Assembly (NCBI RefSeq): GCF_009208775.1
Contig: NZ_WFLM01000004.1
Coordinates: 372,001-436,000 of the forward strand
From: Silvanigrella paludirubra
GTDB lineage: Bacteria; Bdellovibrionota_B; Oligoflexia; Silvanigrellales; Silvanigrellaceae
Direction of reading: 5' to 3'
DNA: 64,000 nt
Shown: piece after piece, positions 31,025 through 39,248 of the stretch
Position numbering within the stretch: the first letter of the stretch is position 1
Layout: every line of letters starts with the position of its first letter
The notes under the pieces: generated by a model
What the model saw: only the letters and a program-made list of their open reading frames with translations
What the model was told of the DNA's origin: nothing
Database searches by the model: none
Program-made: the position numbers and the translations under genes

Positions 31025-31052
31025 AGGCTAAACAACATTGGTGTTGTGTCAA
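31025..31052 (-). promoter_or_regulatory. groSL promoter with embedded inverted repeat
   Basis: On the minus strand, TTGACA (31047-31052) and TAGCCT (31025-31030) are spaced by 16 bases. The spacer is mostly a perfect inverted repeat, ACAACA-CCAA-TGTTGT (31032-31047). This is not the CIRCE element bound by HrcA. It could be a different heat-shock operator. Confidence 0.45.
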
Positions 31053-31090
31053 GAGGGGCTATATTTAAGGTTTTAAATTGGGGAGTTTTT

Positions 31091-31960
31091 ATGAAAGGAA
31101 TTATTTTAGCTGGTGGTTCAGGAACAAGGTTGTATCCATCAACTAATTGCTTAAGTAAACAGCTTATTCCCGTTTATGATAAACCAATGATTTATTATCC
31201 ATTATCAACCTTGTTAATGGCGAACATAAAAGATATTTTAATTATTTCTACTCCGAGAGATTTAATTTCTTTTAAAAGTTTACTTGGTGATGGTTCGCAA
31301 TGGGGAATTTCTTTATCCTATGAAGAACAGCCTAGTCCAGATGGACTTCCACAAGCTTTTCTTATTGGTGAGAAGTTTATTCAAGATGAAAATGTTTGTT
31401 TAATTCTTGGTGATAATATTTTTCATGGAAATGGTTTAATTACGAGTCTTGAAGGATCAGCAAAACGTTTAAAAGGTTGTACGGTATTTGGATATCCTGT
31501 GAGCGATCCAGAGCGCTATGGTGTTGTAGAGTTTGGCAACGATCGAAAAGTAATTTCAATAGAAGAAAAACCTAAAAATCCAAAATCAAATATTGCCATA
31601 ACAGGACTTTATTTTTTTGATGATCGTGTTTCTAGATTTGCGAAAGATTTAAAACCTTCAGCAAGAGGAGAGCTCGAAATAACAGATCTCATAAACATTT
31701 ATTTGCAAATGGATCAATTATATATTGAAGAGTTTGGCAGAGGTACAGCTTGGTTAGATACAGGTACACACCGTTCCTTATTAGACGCTTCCTTATATGT
31801 TTCTGTATTAGAAGAGAGACAGGGTTTAAAAATATCTTGCCCCGAAGAAATTGCTTGGCGTAAAGGTTTTATTTCATCAGAGCAGTTAGAAAAATTAGCG
31901 TTTCAATCTATAAAAAGCGGATATGGAAAGTATTTAATGAGGGTTTTAAAAGAAGTTTAA
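31091..31960 (+). CDS. rmlA: glucose-1-phosphate thymidylyltransferase
   Basis: This 289-residue enzyme makes dTDP-glucose from dTTP and glucose-1-phosphate, the first step towards dTDP-rhamnose and related sugars. It has the nucleotide loop [13 protein letters not shown] at residues 6-18, [30 protein letters not shown] and [11 protein letters not shown] start at ATG 31091, behind GGGAG, where the family's MKGIILAGG begins. The frame extends 30 codons upstream into the groSL promoter region without reason. rmlB follows 29 bases later. rmlC and rmlD are not in the window. Confidence 0.94.
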   Translation: MKGIILAGGSGTRLYPSTNCLSKQLIPVYDKPMIYYPLSTLLMANIKDILIISTPRDLISFKSLLGDGSQWGISLSYEEQPSPDGLPQAFLIGEKFIQDENVCLILGDNIFHGNGLITSLEGSAKRLKGCTVFGYPVSDPERYGVVEFGNDRKVISIEEKPKNPKSNIAITGLYFFDDRVSRFAKDLKPSARGELEITDLINIYLQMDQLYIEEFGRGTAWLDTGTHRSLLDASLYVSVLEERQGLKISCPEEIAWRKGFISSEQLEKLAFQSIKSGYGKYLMRVLKEV

Positions 31961-31989
31961 TTTATTAAAGTAATATTTTAAGGATATTT

Positions 31990-33009
31990 ATGTTAGATAA
32001 TAAAAATTATTTAGTCACGGGTGCTGCTGGTTTTATTGGCAGTAACTTTGTTAGGTATATGCTTGAAAAATATCAAAATATAAAAATAATTAGTTTTGAT
32101 AAGTTAACTTACGCTGGAAATTTAAAAAACTTATCCGCTTTAAAAAATGAACATAACCATGAATTTGTTAAAGGGGATATTTGTGATAAAAACCTGATTG
32201 ATTCTATTTTAAGAAAATATAATATAAATCATATCATTCATTTTGCAGCTGAAAGTCATGTGGATCGTTCTATATCTGGTCCTGCCGAATTTATTCAAAC
32301 AAATCTTTTTGGTACGTTTCAATTATTAGAATCAGCCAGAAATTATTGGCTAAATGAAAAAAAATGGAGTGAGTTAAATTGTAGATTTCATCATATTTCT
32401 ACTGATGAAGTTTATGGTACTTTATCTAAATCAGATCCTGCTTTTACAGAAAAAACAGCTTATGCCCCTAATTCACCTTATTCTGCTACAAAAGCGGGTT
32501 CTGATCATCTTGTTCGTTCCTATTTTCATACATATGGTCTTCCCGTAACGACATCAAACTGTTCTAATAATTACGGTCCTTATCAGCATCCTGAAAAATT
32601 AATTCCAACAGTCATTCGTTCTTGTCTGCAAAATAAATCGATTCCTGTTTATGGAGATGGTAGCAATATTCGAGACTGGTTATTTGTAGTGGATCACTGT
32701 TCTGCTATTGATTCCATTTTATTAAATGGAAAAATCGGAGAAACATACAATGTTGGTGGAAAAACAGAATTAAGTAACATTCAATTGGTAAATCTTATTT
32801 GTGAATTATTAGATAAATTAAAACCAAATAAATTTAAATATTCAGATCTTATTTCTTTTGTCAAAGATCGTCCTGGCCATGATTGGAGATATGCAATAGA
32901 CAATTCAAAAATCCAAACAGAGCTTGAATGGAAACCTTCTTACGAAATTAAATCGGGCTTAGAAGATACAATTCGGTTTTATTTATCGAATGGTTTTTGT
33001 GCTGAATAA
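31990..33009 (+). CDS. rmlB: dTDP-glucose 4,6-dehydratase
   Basis: This 339-residue short-chain dehydrogenase-type enzyme turns dTDP-glucose into dTDP-4-keto-6-deoxyglucose using bound NAD+. Motifs are TGAAGFIGSNFV (residues 10-21), FAAESHVDRSI, the active-site loop HHISTDEVYG, YSATKAGSDHL with catalytic Tyr and Lys, and YGDGSNIRDWLFVVDH. AAGGA precedes the ATG. It forms an operon with rmlA. Its last 31 bases overlap the end of the convergent ubiE/menG gene. Confidence 0.94.
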   Translation: MLDNKNYLVTGAAGFIGSNFVRYMLEKYQNIKIISFDKLTYAGNLKNLSALKNEHNHEFVKGDICDKNLIDSILRKYNINHIIHFAAESHVDRSISGPAEFIQTNLFGTFQLLESARNYWLNEKKWSELNCRFHHISTDEVYGTLSKSDPAFTEKTAYAPNSPYSATKAGSDHLVRSYFHTYGLPVTTSNCSNNYGPYQHPEKLIPTVIRSCLQNKSIPVYGDGSNIRDWLFVVDHCSAIDSILLNGKIGETYNVGGKTELSNIQLVNLICELLDKLKPNKFKYSDLISFVKDRPGHDWRYAIDNSKIQTELEWKPSYEIKSGLEDTIRFYLSNGFCAE

Positions 33010-33698
33010 AGAAACACAATATTCGTTCCTAAATTTTTAAATTTCGCTTTTATGAATCCAGAATCAAAAAGTTCTGCAACAAAGTGGCTACCACTGGGAA
33101 AATTATCGAAAGATGTTTTATAAAAATAATGAGTTGATTTTAAATTAGAAAGTTTTTTTCCTAAAATGGGAATTAATTTTGTGTAATTATGATATATTTT
33201 TCGAATGAATTTAAAATCGGGTTTTCCATTTTCAAGAATAACAACATGTCCACCCGGCTTTAAAACTCTGAAAATTTCACGAAGGGCGGCAGAGTGAGGG
33301 CGAAGGGGTCTCATTCCCCAGCAAACAGTTATCGTATGAAAACTATTATTTGGGTAAGGAATACTCAATGCGTTTGCTAATTTTAGCTCAATATTTTCTT
33401 TAAATAAAAAAGCTTTTTTTTGTACTTTTTCTTTTGCTACTTTAAGCATTCCTTCCGAAGCATCAATTCCTGTGATATGTATGTCTGGTCTTTGAGAAAT
33501 AATGCCAAGAATGACTTCGCCAGTACCTGTTGCAACATCTAGAATTTTGGCATTTTTTGGACTTATTTTTATAGCGGCGCGGCAAAGGAATTTTCGTAAA
33601 ATACGGTGAATTCCAAGAGTGAAGGCATCGTTTGCAATATCATAGGCTGGGGCTATTGTATTGAACCCATCGACAATATTGTAGTTTTTTGAATCCAT
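32979..33698 (-). CDS. UbiE/MenG-type quinone methyltransferase
   Basis: This 239-residue SAM methyltransferase has the UbiE/MenG layout: FNTIAPAYDIANDAFTLGIHR at the N-terminus, motif I AKILDVATGTGEV, ITGIDASEGML, and LREIFRVLKPGG followed by the family-typical YFYKTSFDNFPSGSHF near the C-terminus. UbiE/MenG methylates the ring of demethylmenaquinone or of a ubiquinone precursor. The usual FGLRN phrase is replaced by WGMRPL, which leaves some doubt about the exact substrate. The 3' end overlaps rmlB, and the tRNA-Val gene lies 16 bases upstream of its start. Confidence 0.75.
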   Translation of the reverse strand: MDSKNYNIVDGFNTIAPAYDIANDAFTLGIHRILRKFLCRAAIKISPKNAKILDVATGTGEVILGIISQRPDIHITGIDASEGMLKVAKEKVQKKAFLFKENIELKLANALSIPYPNNSFHTITVCWGMRPLRPHSAALREIFRVLKPGGHVVILENGKPDFKFIRKIYHNYTKLIPILGKKLSNLKSTHYFYKTSFDNFPSGSHFVAELFDSGFIKAKFKNLGTNIVFLYSAQKPFDK

Positions 33699-33714
33699 TT
33701 AGGACACTCATAAA

Positions 33715-33791
33715 TGGTGCAATCGAGAAGACTCGAACTTCTGACCCCCACGATGTCAACGTGGTGCTCTAACCAACTGAGCTACGACTGC
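33715..33791 (-). tRNA. tRNA-Val (anticodon GAC)
   Basis: This 77-base tRNA has its 3' CCA encoded. The acceptor stem GCAGTCG pairs with CGATTGC with one G-U pair. The D-arm is GCTC...GAGC, the anticodon stem CCACG/CGTGG encloses TTGACAT with anticodon GAC, and the T-arm is AGAAG-TTCGAGT-CTTCT. The anticodon reads valine codons GUC/GUU. Confidence 0.95.
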
Positions 33792-33801
33792 AGTGAAAAT
33801 T

Positions 33802-33830
33802 CGTTTACCTAAGCAGAATAACATTGTCAA
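33802..33830 (-). promoter_or_regulatory. Promoter of tRNA-Val
   Basis: On the minus strand, TTGACA (33825-33830) is followed after 17 bases by TAAACG (33802-33807). Transcription would start a few bases before the tRNA 5' end. Confidence 0.45.
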
Positions 33831-33946
33831 TAGAAAGTGTCTAGTTTCCTAAAAACCCTTATATCATCTATAGACACATATAATTACAATGTTAATATCG
33901 TTTCCTCTGTTAACTTACTCATTTTAGGAATGAAGGGATTATTGAA

Positions 33947-34435
33947 ATGCCAAATGAATCTATTTATGATTTTGAAGCAAAAGATATTAATGGCAATATA
34001 AAAAAATTATCTGAATTTAAGGGAACTGCCTTGTTAGTGGTAAATACGGCAAGTAAATGTGGATTTACTCCTCAATTTGATGGCCTTGAAAAACTATTTA
34101 AAAATTATAGTAACAAAGGTTTTCAAATTTTAGGATTTCCTTGTAATCAATTTGGAAGCCAAGAGCCAGGTGATGAAAATGAAATTAAAAACTTCTGCAG
34201 TTTAAATTATAATGTTACTTTTCCTATGTTTGCAAAAGTAGAAGTAAATGGAAATAATGCACATCCATTGTACAAATATTTAAAGAAAAATAGCAAAGGA
34301 TTTTTAGGAACTGAATTTATTAAGTGGAATTTTACCAAATTTTTAATTGGGAAGAATGGTGAAGTATTAAAACGCTACGCGCCTACAGATACTCCAGATG
34401 ATATTGCAAAAGATTTAGAAGAGCTTTTGAATTAA
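33947..34435 (+). CDS. glutathione peroxidase (Cys type)
   Basis: This 162-residue thiol peroxidase reduces hydrogen peroxide and lipid peroxides with glutathione or thioredoxin. The peroxidatic Cys38 lies in NTASKCGFTPQ, Gln68 in FPCNQFGSQEPG, and Trp127/Asn128 in KWNFTKFLI. The selenocysteine of animal enzymes is replaced by cysteine, as in most bacteria. Cys66 and Cys84 may serve as resolving cysteines. The gene lies between two tRNA genes on the opposite strand and ends only a few bases from the second one. Confidence 0.9.
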   Translation: MPNESIYDFEAKDINGNIKKLSEFKGTALLVVNTASKCGFTPQFDGLEKLFKNYSNKGFQILGFPCNQFGSQEPGDENEIKNFCSLNYNVTFPMFAKVEVNGNNAHPLYKYLKKNSKGFLGTEFIKWNFTKFLIGKNGEVLKRYAPTDTPDDIAKDLEELLN

Positions 34436-34437
34436 AG

Positions 34438-34514
34438 TGGTGGGCCGGGAGGGACTCGAACCCCCAGATCGTCTCGTTATGAGCGAGCTGCCGTAACCAT
34501 TTAGCTACCGGCCC
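34438..34514 (-). tRNA. tRNA with CAU anticodon (Met or Ile2)
   Basis: This 77-base tRNA has an encoded CCA. The acceptor stem GGGCCGG pairs perfectly with CCGGCCC, the T-arm is GGGGG-TTCGAGT-CCCTC, and the anticodon loop is CTCATAA with anticodon CAU. The outermost anticodon-stem pair looks like a G-A mismatch. CAU tRNAs are elongator Met, initiator Met, or lysidine-modified Ile2. The initiator's three G-C pairs in the anticodon stem are absent, so Met elongator or Ile2 remain. Confidence 0.88.
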
Positions 34515-34529
34515 ACTTTGGTATTTGAG

Positions 34530-34558
34530 TGGTTAGCAAATCCGAGGGAAGAGGTCAA
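34530..34558 (-). promoter_or_regulatory. Promoter of the CAU tRNA
   Basis: On the minus strand, TTGACC (34553-34558) is followed after 17 bases by TAACCA (34530-34535), just upstream of the tRNA. The spacing is right but the -10 match is modest. Confidence 0.4.
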
Positions 34559-34642
34559 CTGCCGAGAAGAAATCTTGCTAAGTTTCTTTAAGGTAGCTAT
34601 TGTAAGAGGCGAATCGAAATCTATTCTTAGAAGGAGAACCTC

Positions 34643-35578
34643 TTGAGCCATATGCCTTTTTCTGGAGTCATTACAGCTATTATCACGCCATTTGAGCAAA
34701 ATGGAGAAATTGATTTTAAAGCCTTTGAGCGATTATTATTATCCCAAAAAAAATCAGGAATAAGTGGTGTGGTCGTTCTTGGTACCACTGGTGAAAATGC
34801 AACTTTAACAGATCAAGAATCTGAAAACCTTGTAAAATATGCTTTGGAGCACCAAAGTGAAGACTTTCATATTTATGTTGGTACAGGAACAAATGATACA
34901 AGAACAAGTATTGAAAAAACTATTAAATTCTCCAATTTAAAATCGGCCTCTGGAAAATCTCCAAATGGAGTTATGGTTGTAACTCCATATTACAATAAGC
35001 CAAGTCAAAGTTGTATAATTAAGCATTATAGTGAAGTAGCTAAATCTGTTAGAAATACCCCTTTTTGTATTTATAATGTGCCTAGCAGAACTGGCATTAA
35101 TTTATTACCAAATACTTTAGCTAAGATTGCTCAAGAAAATGATAATATTGTTGCAATTAAAGAAGCTGCTGGAAATGTAAATGCGATTGTTGAAATGAGA
35201 AATGCATTAAATCAAATAAATAAACAGCAGGTTCGCATTTTATCTGGTGATGATGCCACATATGTTCCCGCTTTATTATGTGGAGCAGAAGGGGTTATAT
35301 CCGTAACTTCACATATTATTCCAAAGACCTTAATTCAAATATTAGAAATGTTTAAAAAAGGAGAGGTGAAAGAAGTTCAAAAGCTCCATTTAGCGACATA
35401 TTGTATAAATAATGGCATTTTTGCTTTGCCTAATCCCATTGGTGTTAAGTGGATGTTGTCACATTTAGGTATTTGTGGCACCACGTTAAGAGCCCCTCTT
35501 TATTCTGCTGAAGGAAATGAAGTGGATATCCTGAAGGGGATACTTGCGCAGCTGCAACAAAATAACATTCAATTTTAA
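34643..35578 (+). CDS. dapA: 4-hydroxy-tetrahydrodipicolinate synthase
   Basis: This 311-residue TIM-barrel aldolase condenses pyruvate with aspartate semialdehyde, the first committed step to diaminopimelate and lysine. Residues seen are GTTGENATL (Thr48/Thr49), Tyr144 and Arg149 in YNVPSRTG, and the Schiff-base Lys173 in AIKEAAG. A short insert (LKSASGKSPNG) lies near residue 100. I keep the TTG start at 34643 because AAGGAG lies six bases upstream. The ATG at 34652 would be too far from it. The adenylate-kinase-like gene follows 19 bases later, probably in one operon. Confidence 0.92.
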   Translation: MSHMPFSGVITAIITPFEQNGEIDFKAFERLLLSQKKSGISGVVVLGTTGENATLTDQESENLVKYALEHQSEDFHIYVGTGTNDTRTSIEKTIKFSNLKSASGKSPNGVMVVTPYYNKPSQSCIIKHYSEVAKSVRNTPFCIYNVPSRTGINLLPNTLAKIAQENDNIVAIKEAAGNVNAIVEMRNALNQINKQQVRILSGDDATYVPALLCGAEGVISVTSHIIPKTLIQILEMFKKGEVKEVQKLHLATYCINNGIFALPNPIGVKWMLSHLGICGTTLRAPLYSAEGNEVDILKGILAQLQQNNIQF

Positions 35579-35597
35579 CGTAACAACAAGGATATAT

Positions 35598-36512
35598 ATG
35601 ACACTCAATAGAGTTGCTTATGAGTTAGAATCTAAAATAAAAGTGGATAAAGTTACTTTAAAAGGTCCTGGAGTATTAATTCTTACTGGGCCTTCTAGTT
35701 GTGGTAAGGGTGAGGTAGCTTCTGCTTTATCAAAAGTCATGTCTATACCTCCAGAATCTCATTTGTCTATGGGCGAAATTTTAAGAAAGACATTTCAACG
35801 CGCTAAAAACGAACAAAGTTATGCAAAACTGCTTTCTGATAACTATAAAATTTCATCAAGTTCAAATATTTTTGATTGCATCGATTCTACGGATGAACTT
35901 TCTAAAAAAGTATTAAATTATATTCCAGAAATGCAAGCTTATTTTAAAAGACAGGATATGGATAAATTCACCAGTCAGCTCGATTGGCTTGAATTTTGTA
36001 CAATGAATGGATTACTTGTTCCAAACCGATGGACTCAAGATTTTATTGCTGCTCATATAGAACATTCCCCAGAGTTTAAAACGCATCCATTTATTTTAGA
36101 TGGCTACCCAAGAACTGTAAAAGCAGCTCAACATTTAATTGGTTTTTTAAGACGTTTTAATATTCCTGTCATAAAAGTTCTTCATTTAAGTATAAGTAAA
36201 CAAGAAATGCTTTCTCGTGCAACTAAAAGAGGAAGAGCTGATGATGATGAAACTTCATTATTAAGTAGGTATCAATTTTACATAGAGAATGTTCATCCTA
36301 GTGTGGATTATTTAAAAACAGAATTGGGATCCGATGCCATAGCACTAATAGATGCCCATCAACCTGTCTATAAGCAAATTGGTGATGAAAAAATATTTGA
36401 TTTAGAGAAATCTATATTAAATGTAGTTGCATCTTCATTGAGAAATTTAGGTGTATCTAGAATGACTGTGAAAGACCTCTTAGATCAATTAACAGGTTCT
36501 CATAAATGCTAA
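35598..36512 (+). CDS. adenylate-kinase-like nucleoside monophosphate kinase, enlarged
   Basis: This 304-residue P-loop kinase resembles adenylate kinase but is about 90 residues longer. The P-loop is GPSSCGKGE (31-39), the NMP-binding start is MGEILRKTF (58-66), FILDGYPRTVKAAQHL is at 165-180, and the lid/arginine region is RGRADDDETSLLSRYQFY (211-228). Between residues about 68 and 138 there is an insert before GLLVPNRW that ordinary adenylate kinases lack. An extra C-terminal tail follows after about 260. It likely phosphorylates AMP or a related nucleotide. AAGGA precedes ATG 35598. Whether it replaces or accompanies a normal adk is not visible here. Confidence 0.72.
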   Translation: MTLNRVAYELESKIKVDKVTLKGPGVLILTGPSSCGKGEVASALSKVMSIPPESHLSMGEILRKTFQRAKNEQSYAKLLSDNYKISSSSNIFDCIDSTDELSKKVLNYIPEMQAYFKRQDMDKFTSQLDWLEFCTMNGLLVPNRWTQDFIAAHIEHSPEFKTHPFILDGYPRTVKAAQHLIGFLRRFNIPVIKVLHLSISKQEMLSRATKRGRADDDETSLLSRYQFYIENVHPSVDYLKTELGSDAIALIDAHQPVYKQIGDEKIFDLEKSILNVVASSLRNLGVSRMTVKDLLDQLTGSHKC

Positions 36513-36833
36513 ATGAAAATCAGTATTTAAAATGATTTAAGATTTTAAGTATATAAATCTTATTTTTATGAATTGGGAATCTAATTTGGATTTGTAACTT
36601 TACTTAATGGTAAGCTAATAAAATTATTATTTATAAAATTTGCTAAAACTGAAAATAAATGATACTTGAGTATTGTTTTTTCGTTCATTCAAAGAATGAT
36701 TTATAAACCTATATTTGATTAAAAAAAATTAAACTTATTTATTAATAAACTTGGACTTTTTATCTATTGAATAAAAAGTTTTAAGATTTTTTTTTATCAA
36801 ATAAAAATTAAATATTTTGGAGTTTGTACTCAA
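36513..36833. other. AT-rich intergenic region
   Basis: About 320 bases without a supportable gene. A small hairpin, TCATTC-AAA-GAATGA (36685-36699), followed by TTTATAAA might weakly end the upstream transcript. Several TTGATT/TTGGAC plus TAAAAA-like pairs could be the promoter of the next gene, but none stands out. Confidence 0.5.
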
Positions 36834-38219
36834 ATGCTTTCCGACTTTTCAAGCGAAGATAAAATAATAATTTCTAACTTACAAAATAGAGATCAATTGT
36901 TCCAGGTATTAGAAAAACAATGGATTGAAATTCAAAATGGAATTGATTATTCCTATGTTTTAATTCAAAAATCAATATTTCAATTAAATGAAATTAAAAA
37001 AATTGTAAAGTCTCTATTTGAAAATTCCAATTTTAATTGGAAAATTCATTATCATATTAATGAAACAAAGAGTCATATTGAAATTTTTTCTTTTTTAAAT
37101 CATAACGAATACTATTTAAATAATCTAAAAAATGATTATAATTATTATTTAAATTCATTGAGTAATAACTTGTATATTAAGGAATCTATTTCAAGCGAAA
37201 TAAATAGTATAGAAAATCAATGTTTTTCAGCTCCCAGGTTTATTTCTTATCAAAATAATTCAATCGTAAGTAATGTTATGTCTATTAGTTATGATAGGGA
37301 TTTATTTGAATCAAAAATAGATGTAAACTCATATAATTTTTTTGAATCAGTGCATCCAGCATATGCTTACCAAATGCTAAGAATATATGATTTTCTGTAT
37401 AAAAATAATATTAATGCTTCGCACTTTATAGATATTGGTGCAGGACCAGGTGCTGCTTTACAAATGTTAATTGAGCTTTTACCATCCTATTCTAAAATTG
37501 ATGTCATTGAGCCTAGCCCTACAGCTTTTGGGTATTTAAAAGAAAGATTTAAAAATAATTCATTTATAAATCCTATTCAAAAAGGATTTTTTGATTACCA
37601 TCCCGATGAGCCATGTAAACTTGCGATTTCTGTTGGTTCATCACATCATTTTAATACCTATTTTTTATTTCAGCATGCTAGAAAAATTTTAAGTAAAGAT
37701 GGATATTTAATTATTTCAGATGAATTTATCAGCCCTTTTTCAAATAGAAGAGAAAGAACAAAAAATATTATTTCTCATCACATAAGTTATATTTTTGATT
37801 TAATTAAGTTAGGCAATCAAAATAATGAATTTGTCTCATCTTGTAATGATGATGAATATGAGTTATTAAGAGTTTCACATTCTGTTTATCCTAGAATTAA
37901 ATTAGAAATTTTAGCAGGTAATATAGAAAATGCAGAAAAAATGTGTAGAGATCTTTTAGAAAGAATAAGCATTATTGTAGATAATAATTTAAATATTTCG
38001 AATTCTTTTTTATCTTATTATCGTTTGTCCTTTTTAGAGCTTCAAGCGTTGGTTGCGGGCATTGACTACGATGTGGAATGTAAAACATATGTTGAGAATT
38101 TAATTAAAATGGCAGAGTCACAAGGATTTTCGTTGGAGCATCATGAAAAAATTTATACGACTACATCTGGTGGAAATTTTAATTCAGGAACTCATTTAGT
38201 TTGTTTTAAAAAAATATAA
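36834..38219 (+). CDS. large SAM-dependent methyltransferase of unknown substrate
   Basis: This 461-residue protein has a class I methyltransferase core in the middle: motif I HFIDIGAGPGAALQML (about residues 200-215), the acidic strand KIDVIEPSP, VGSSHHFNTYF near motif IV, and LSKDGYLIISDEFISP as motif V/VI. The first about 170 residues are Asn/Ile-rich and match no family I know. The last about 150 residues are helical and may form a substrate cap. GGAG lies upstream of the ATG. It is followed 20 bases later by azlC on the same strand, without an obvious functional link. Confidence 0.65.
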   Translation: MLSDFSSEDKIIISNLQNRDQLFQVLEKQWIEIQNGIDYSYVLIQKSIFQLNEIKKIVKSLFENSNFNWKIHYHINETKSHIEIFSFLNHNEYYLNNLKNDYNYYLNSLSNNLYIKESISSEINSIENQCFSAPRFISYQNNSIVSNVMSISYDRDLFESKIDVNSYNFFESVHPAYAYQMLRIYDFLYKNNINASHFIDIGAGPGAALQMLIELLPSYSKIDVIEPSPTAFGYLKERFKNNSFINPIQKGFFDYHPDEPCKLAISVGSSHHFNTYFLFQHARKILSKDGYLIISDEFISPFSNRRERTKNIISHHISYIFDLIKLGNQNNEFVSSCNDDEYELLRVSHSVYPRIKLEILAGNIENAEKMCRDLLERISIIVDNNLNISNSFLSYYRLSFLELQALVAGIDYDVECKTYVENLIKMAESQGFSLEHHEKIYTTTSGGNFNSGTHLVCFKKI

Positions 38220-38239
38220 GAAATTAGGATGACTCCATT

Positions 38240-38944
38240 ATGAAAAATTCAGAGCTAGAATTGAGTCCCTTTAAAGCTGCATTTAAAGATAGTATTCCTG
38301 CGTTAACAGGGTATATACCAATTGGTCTTTCTTTTGGTATTGTTTGTCAAAAACTCGCTTACCCTTGGTTTATTGCTCCCCTAATCAGTCTTTTTATTTA
38401 TGCTGGCGCTTCTCAGTTTATATTAGTCAGTTTATTACTAGCTCATAGTTCATTTTGGAGTATTGTTTATTTAACGTCCATTGTTAATTTAAGACATATT
38501 TTTTATGGATTTTCCTTCTTAGATAAATTTAAAGGTCACCCCTATAGTAGGTTGTATATGATCTCTGCTTTAACAGATGAATCTTATGCTTTACTTGCAA
38601 CTAATCCAAAATCTTATAATAATCAATATAGTTTTTATGTTTCGTTTTTATGTCATTTTTATTGGGTCTTTGGAACAATTATAGGTGTTTTTTCATATCA
38701 ATTTTTAGCAGGTTATAATACCGAGTTTTTAGTATACGCATTAACTGCTTTATTTTTAATTATGGCTATAGATGGTGTTTTATCCTCAAAATATTTTACG
38801 CCTGTTATTAGTGGTATAGTGTGTTATTTTATATCTTTTTTCCTTTTTAAAAAGAACCTTTTAATAGCGGTGTTTCTTTATTTTATAATTATGTTTATTT
38901 TTGAATGGTATAAATCTTATGGAAAAAAACATGTCATTAACTGA
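38240..38944 (+). CDS. azlC: AzlC-family branched-chain amino acid exporter, large subunit
   Basis: This 234-residue membrane protein starts FKAAFKDSIPALTGYIPIGLSFGIV and contains FIYAGASQFILVSLL and NLRHIFYGFSF, the standard AzlC phrases. AzlC and AzlD together export branched-chain amino acids or analogues (BrnFE in Corynebacterium). About seven helices are visible. AGGATG precedes the ATG. Its end overlaps the start of azlD, as usual for this pair. Confidence 0.9.
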   Translation: MKNSELELSPFKAAFKDSIPALTGYIPIGLSFGIVCQKLAYPWFIAPLISLFIYAGASQFILVSLLLAHSSFWSIVYLTSIVNLRHIFYGFSFLDKFKGHPYSRLYMISALTDESYALLATNPKSYNNQYSFYVSFLCHFYWVFGTIIGVFSYQFLAGYNTEFLVYALTALFLIMAIDGVLSSKYFTPVISGIVCYFISFFLFKKNLLIAVFLYFIIMFIFEWYKSYGKKHVIN

Positions 38945-39248
38945 ACTCTTAATTCTTGTTTGTGTTATTACTATAATTACTTTTTTATTTAGATTTACTC
39001 CTTTTATTTTGCCCAAAAACGTAATTCAAAGTCCACTTGTCTTAAATTTTGGAAAAAAACTTCCCTCTGGAATTATGATCATCTTATTTTTATATTCTAC
39101 GGGATTATCAGAAGAACATGTAAATCAAAAATTTATAACAGCTAGTTTTTTAGCTGCTATTCCTGTTACATTAATTTATGTTTGGAAAAAAAACGCAGTT
39201 TTTTCTATTTTATCTGGTGTGATCTTTTTTTATATTTTTTTAATATAA
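38919..39248 (+). CDS. azlD: AzlD-family branched-chain amino acid exporter, small subunit
   Basis: This 109-residue membrane protein has four hydrophobic segments and AzlD features: ITFLFRFTPFILPK, GKKLPSGIMIILFLYS and ITASFLAAIPVTL. Start candidates are ATG 38919 and ATG 38931 (with GGA upstream), both inside the azlC gene, so translation is coupled. It works with AzlC as a small partner subunit. Its last 9 bases overlap the convergent protease gene. Confidence 0.85.
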   Translation: MEKNMSLTELLILVCVITIITFLFRFTPFILPKNVIQSPLVLNFGKKLPSGIMIILFLYSTGLSEEHVNQKFITASFLAAIPVTLIYVWKKNAVFSILSGVIFFYIFLI

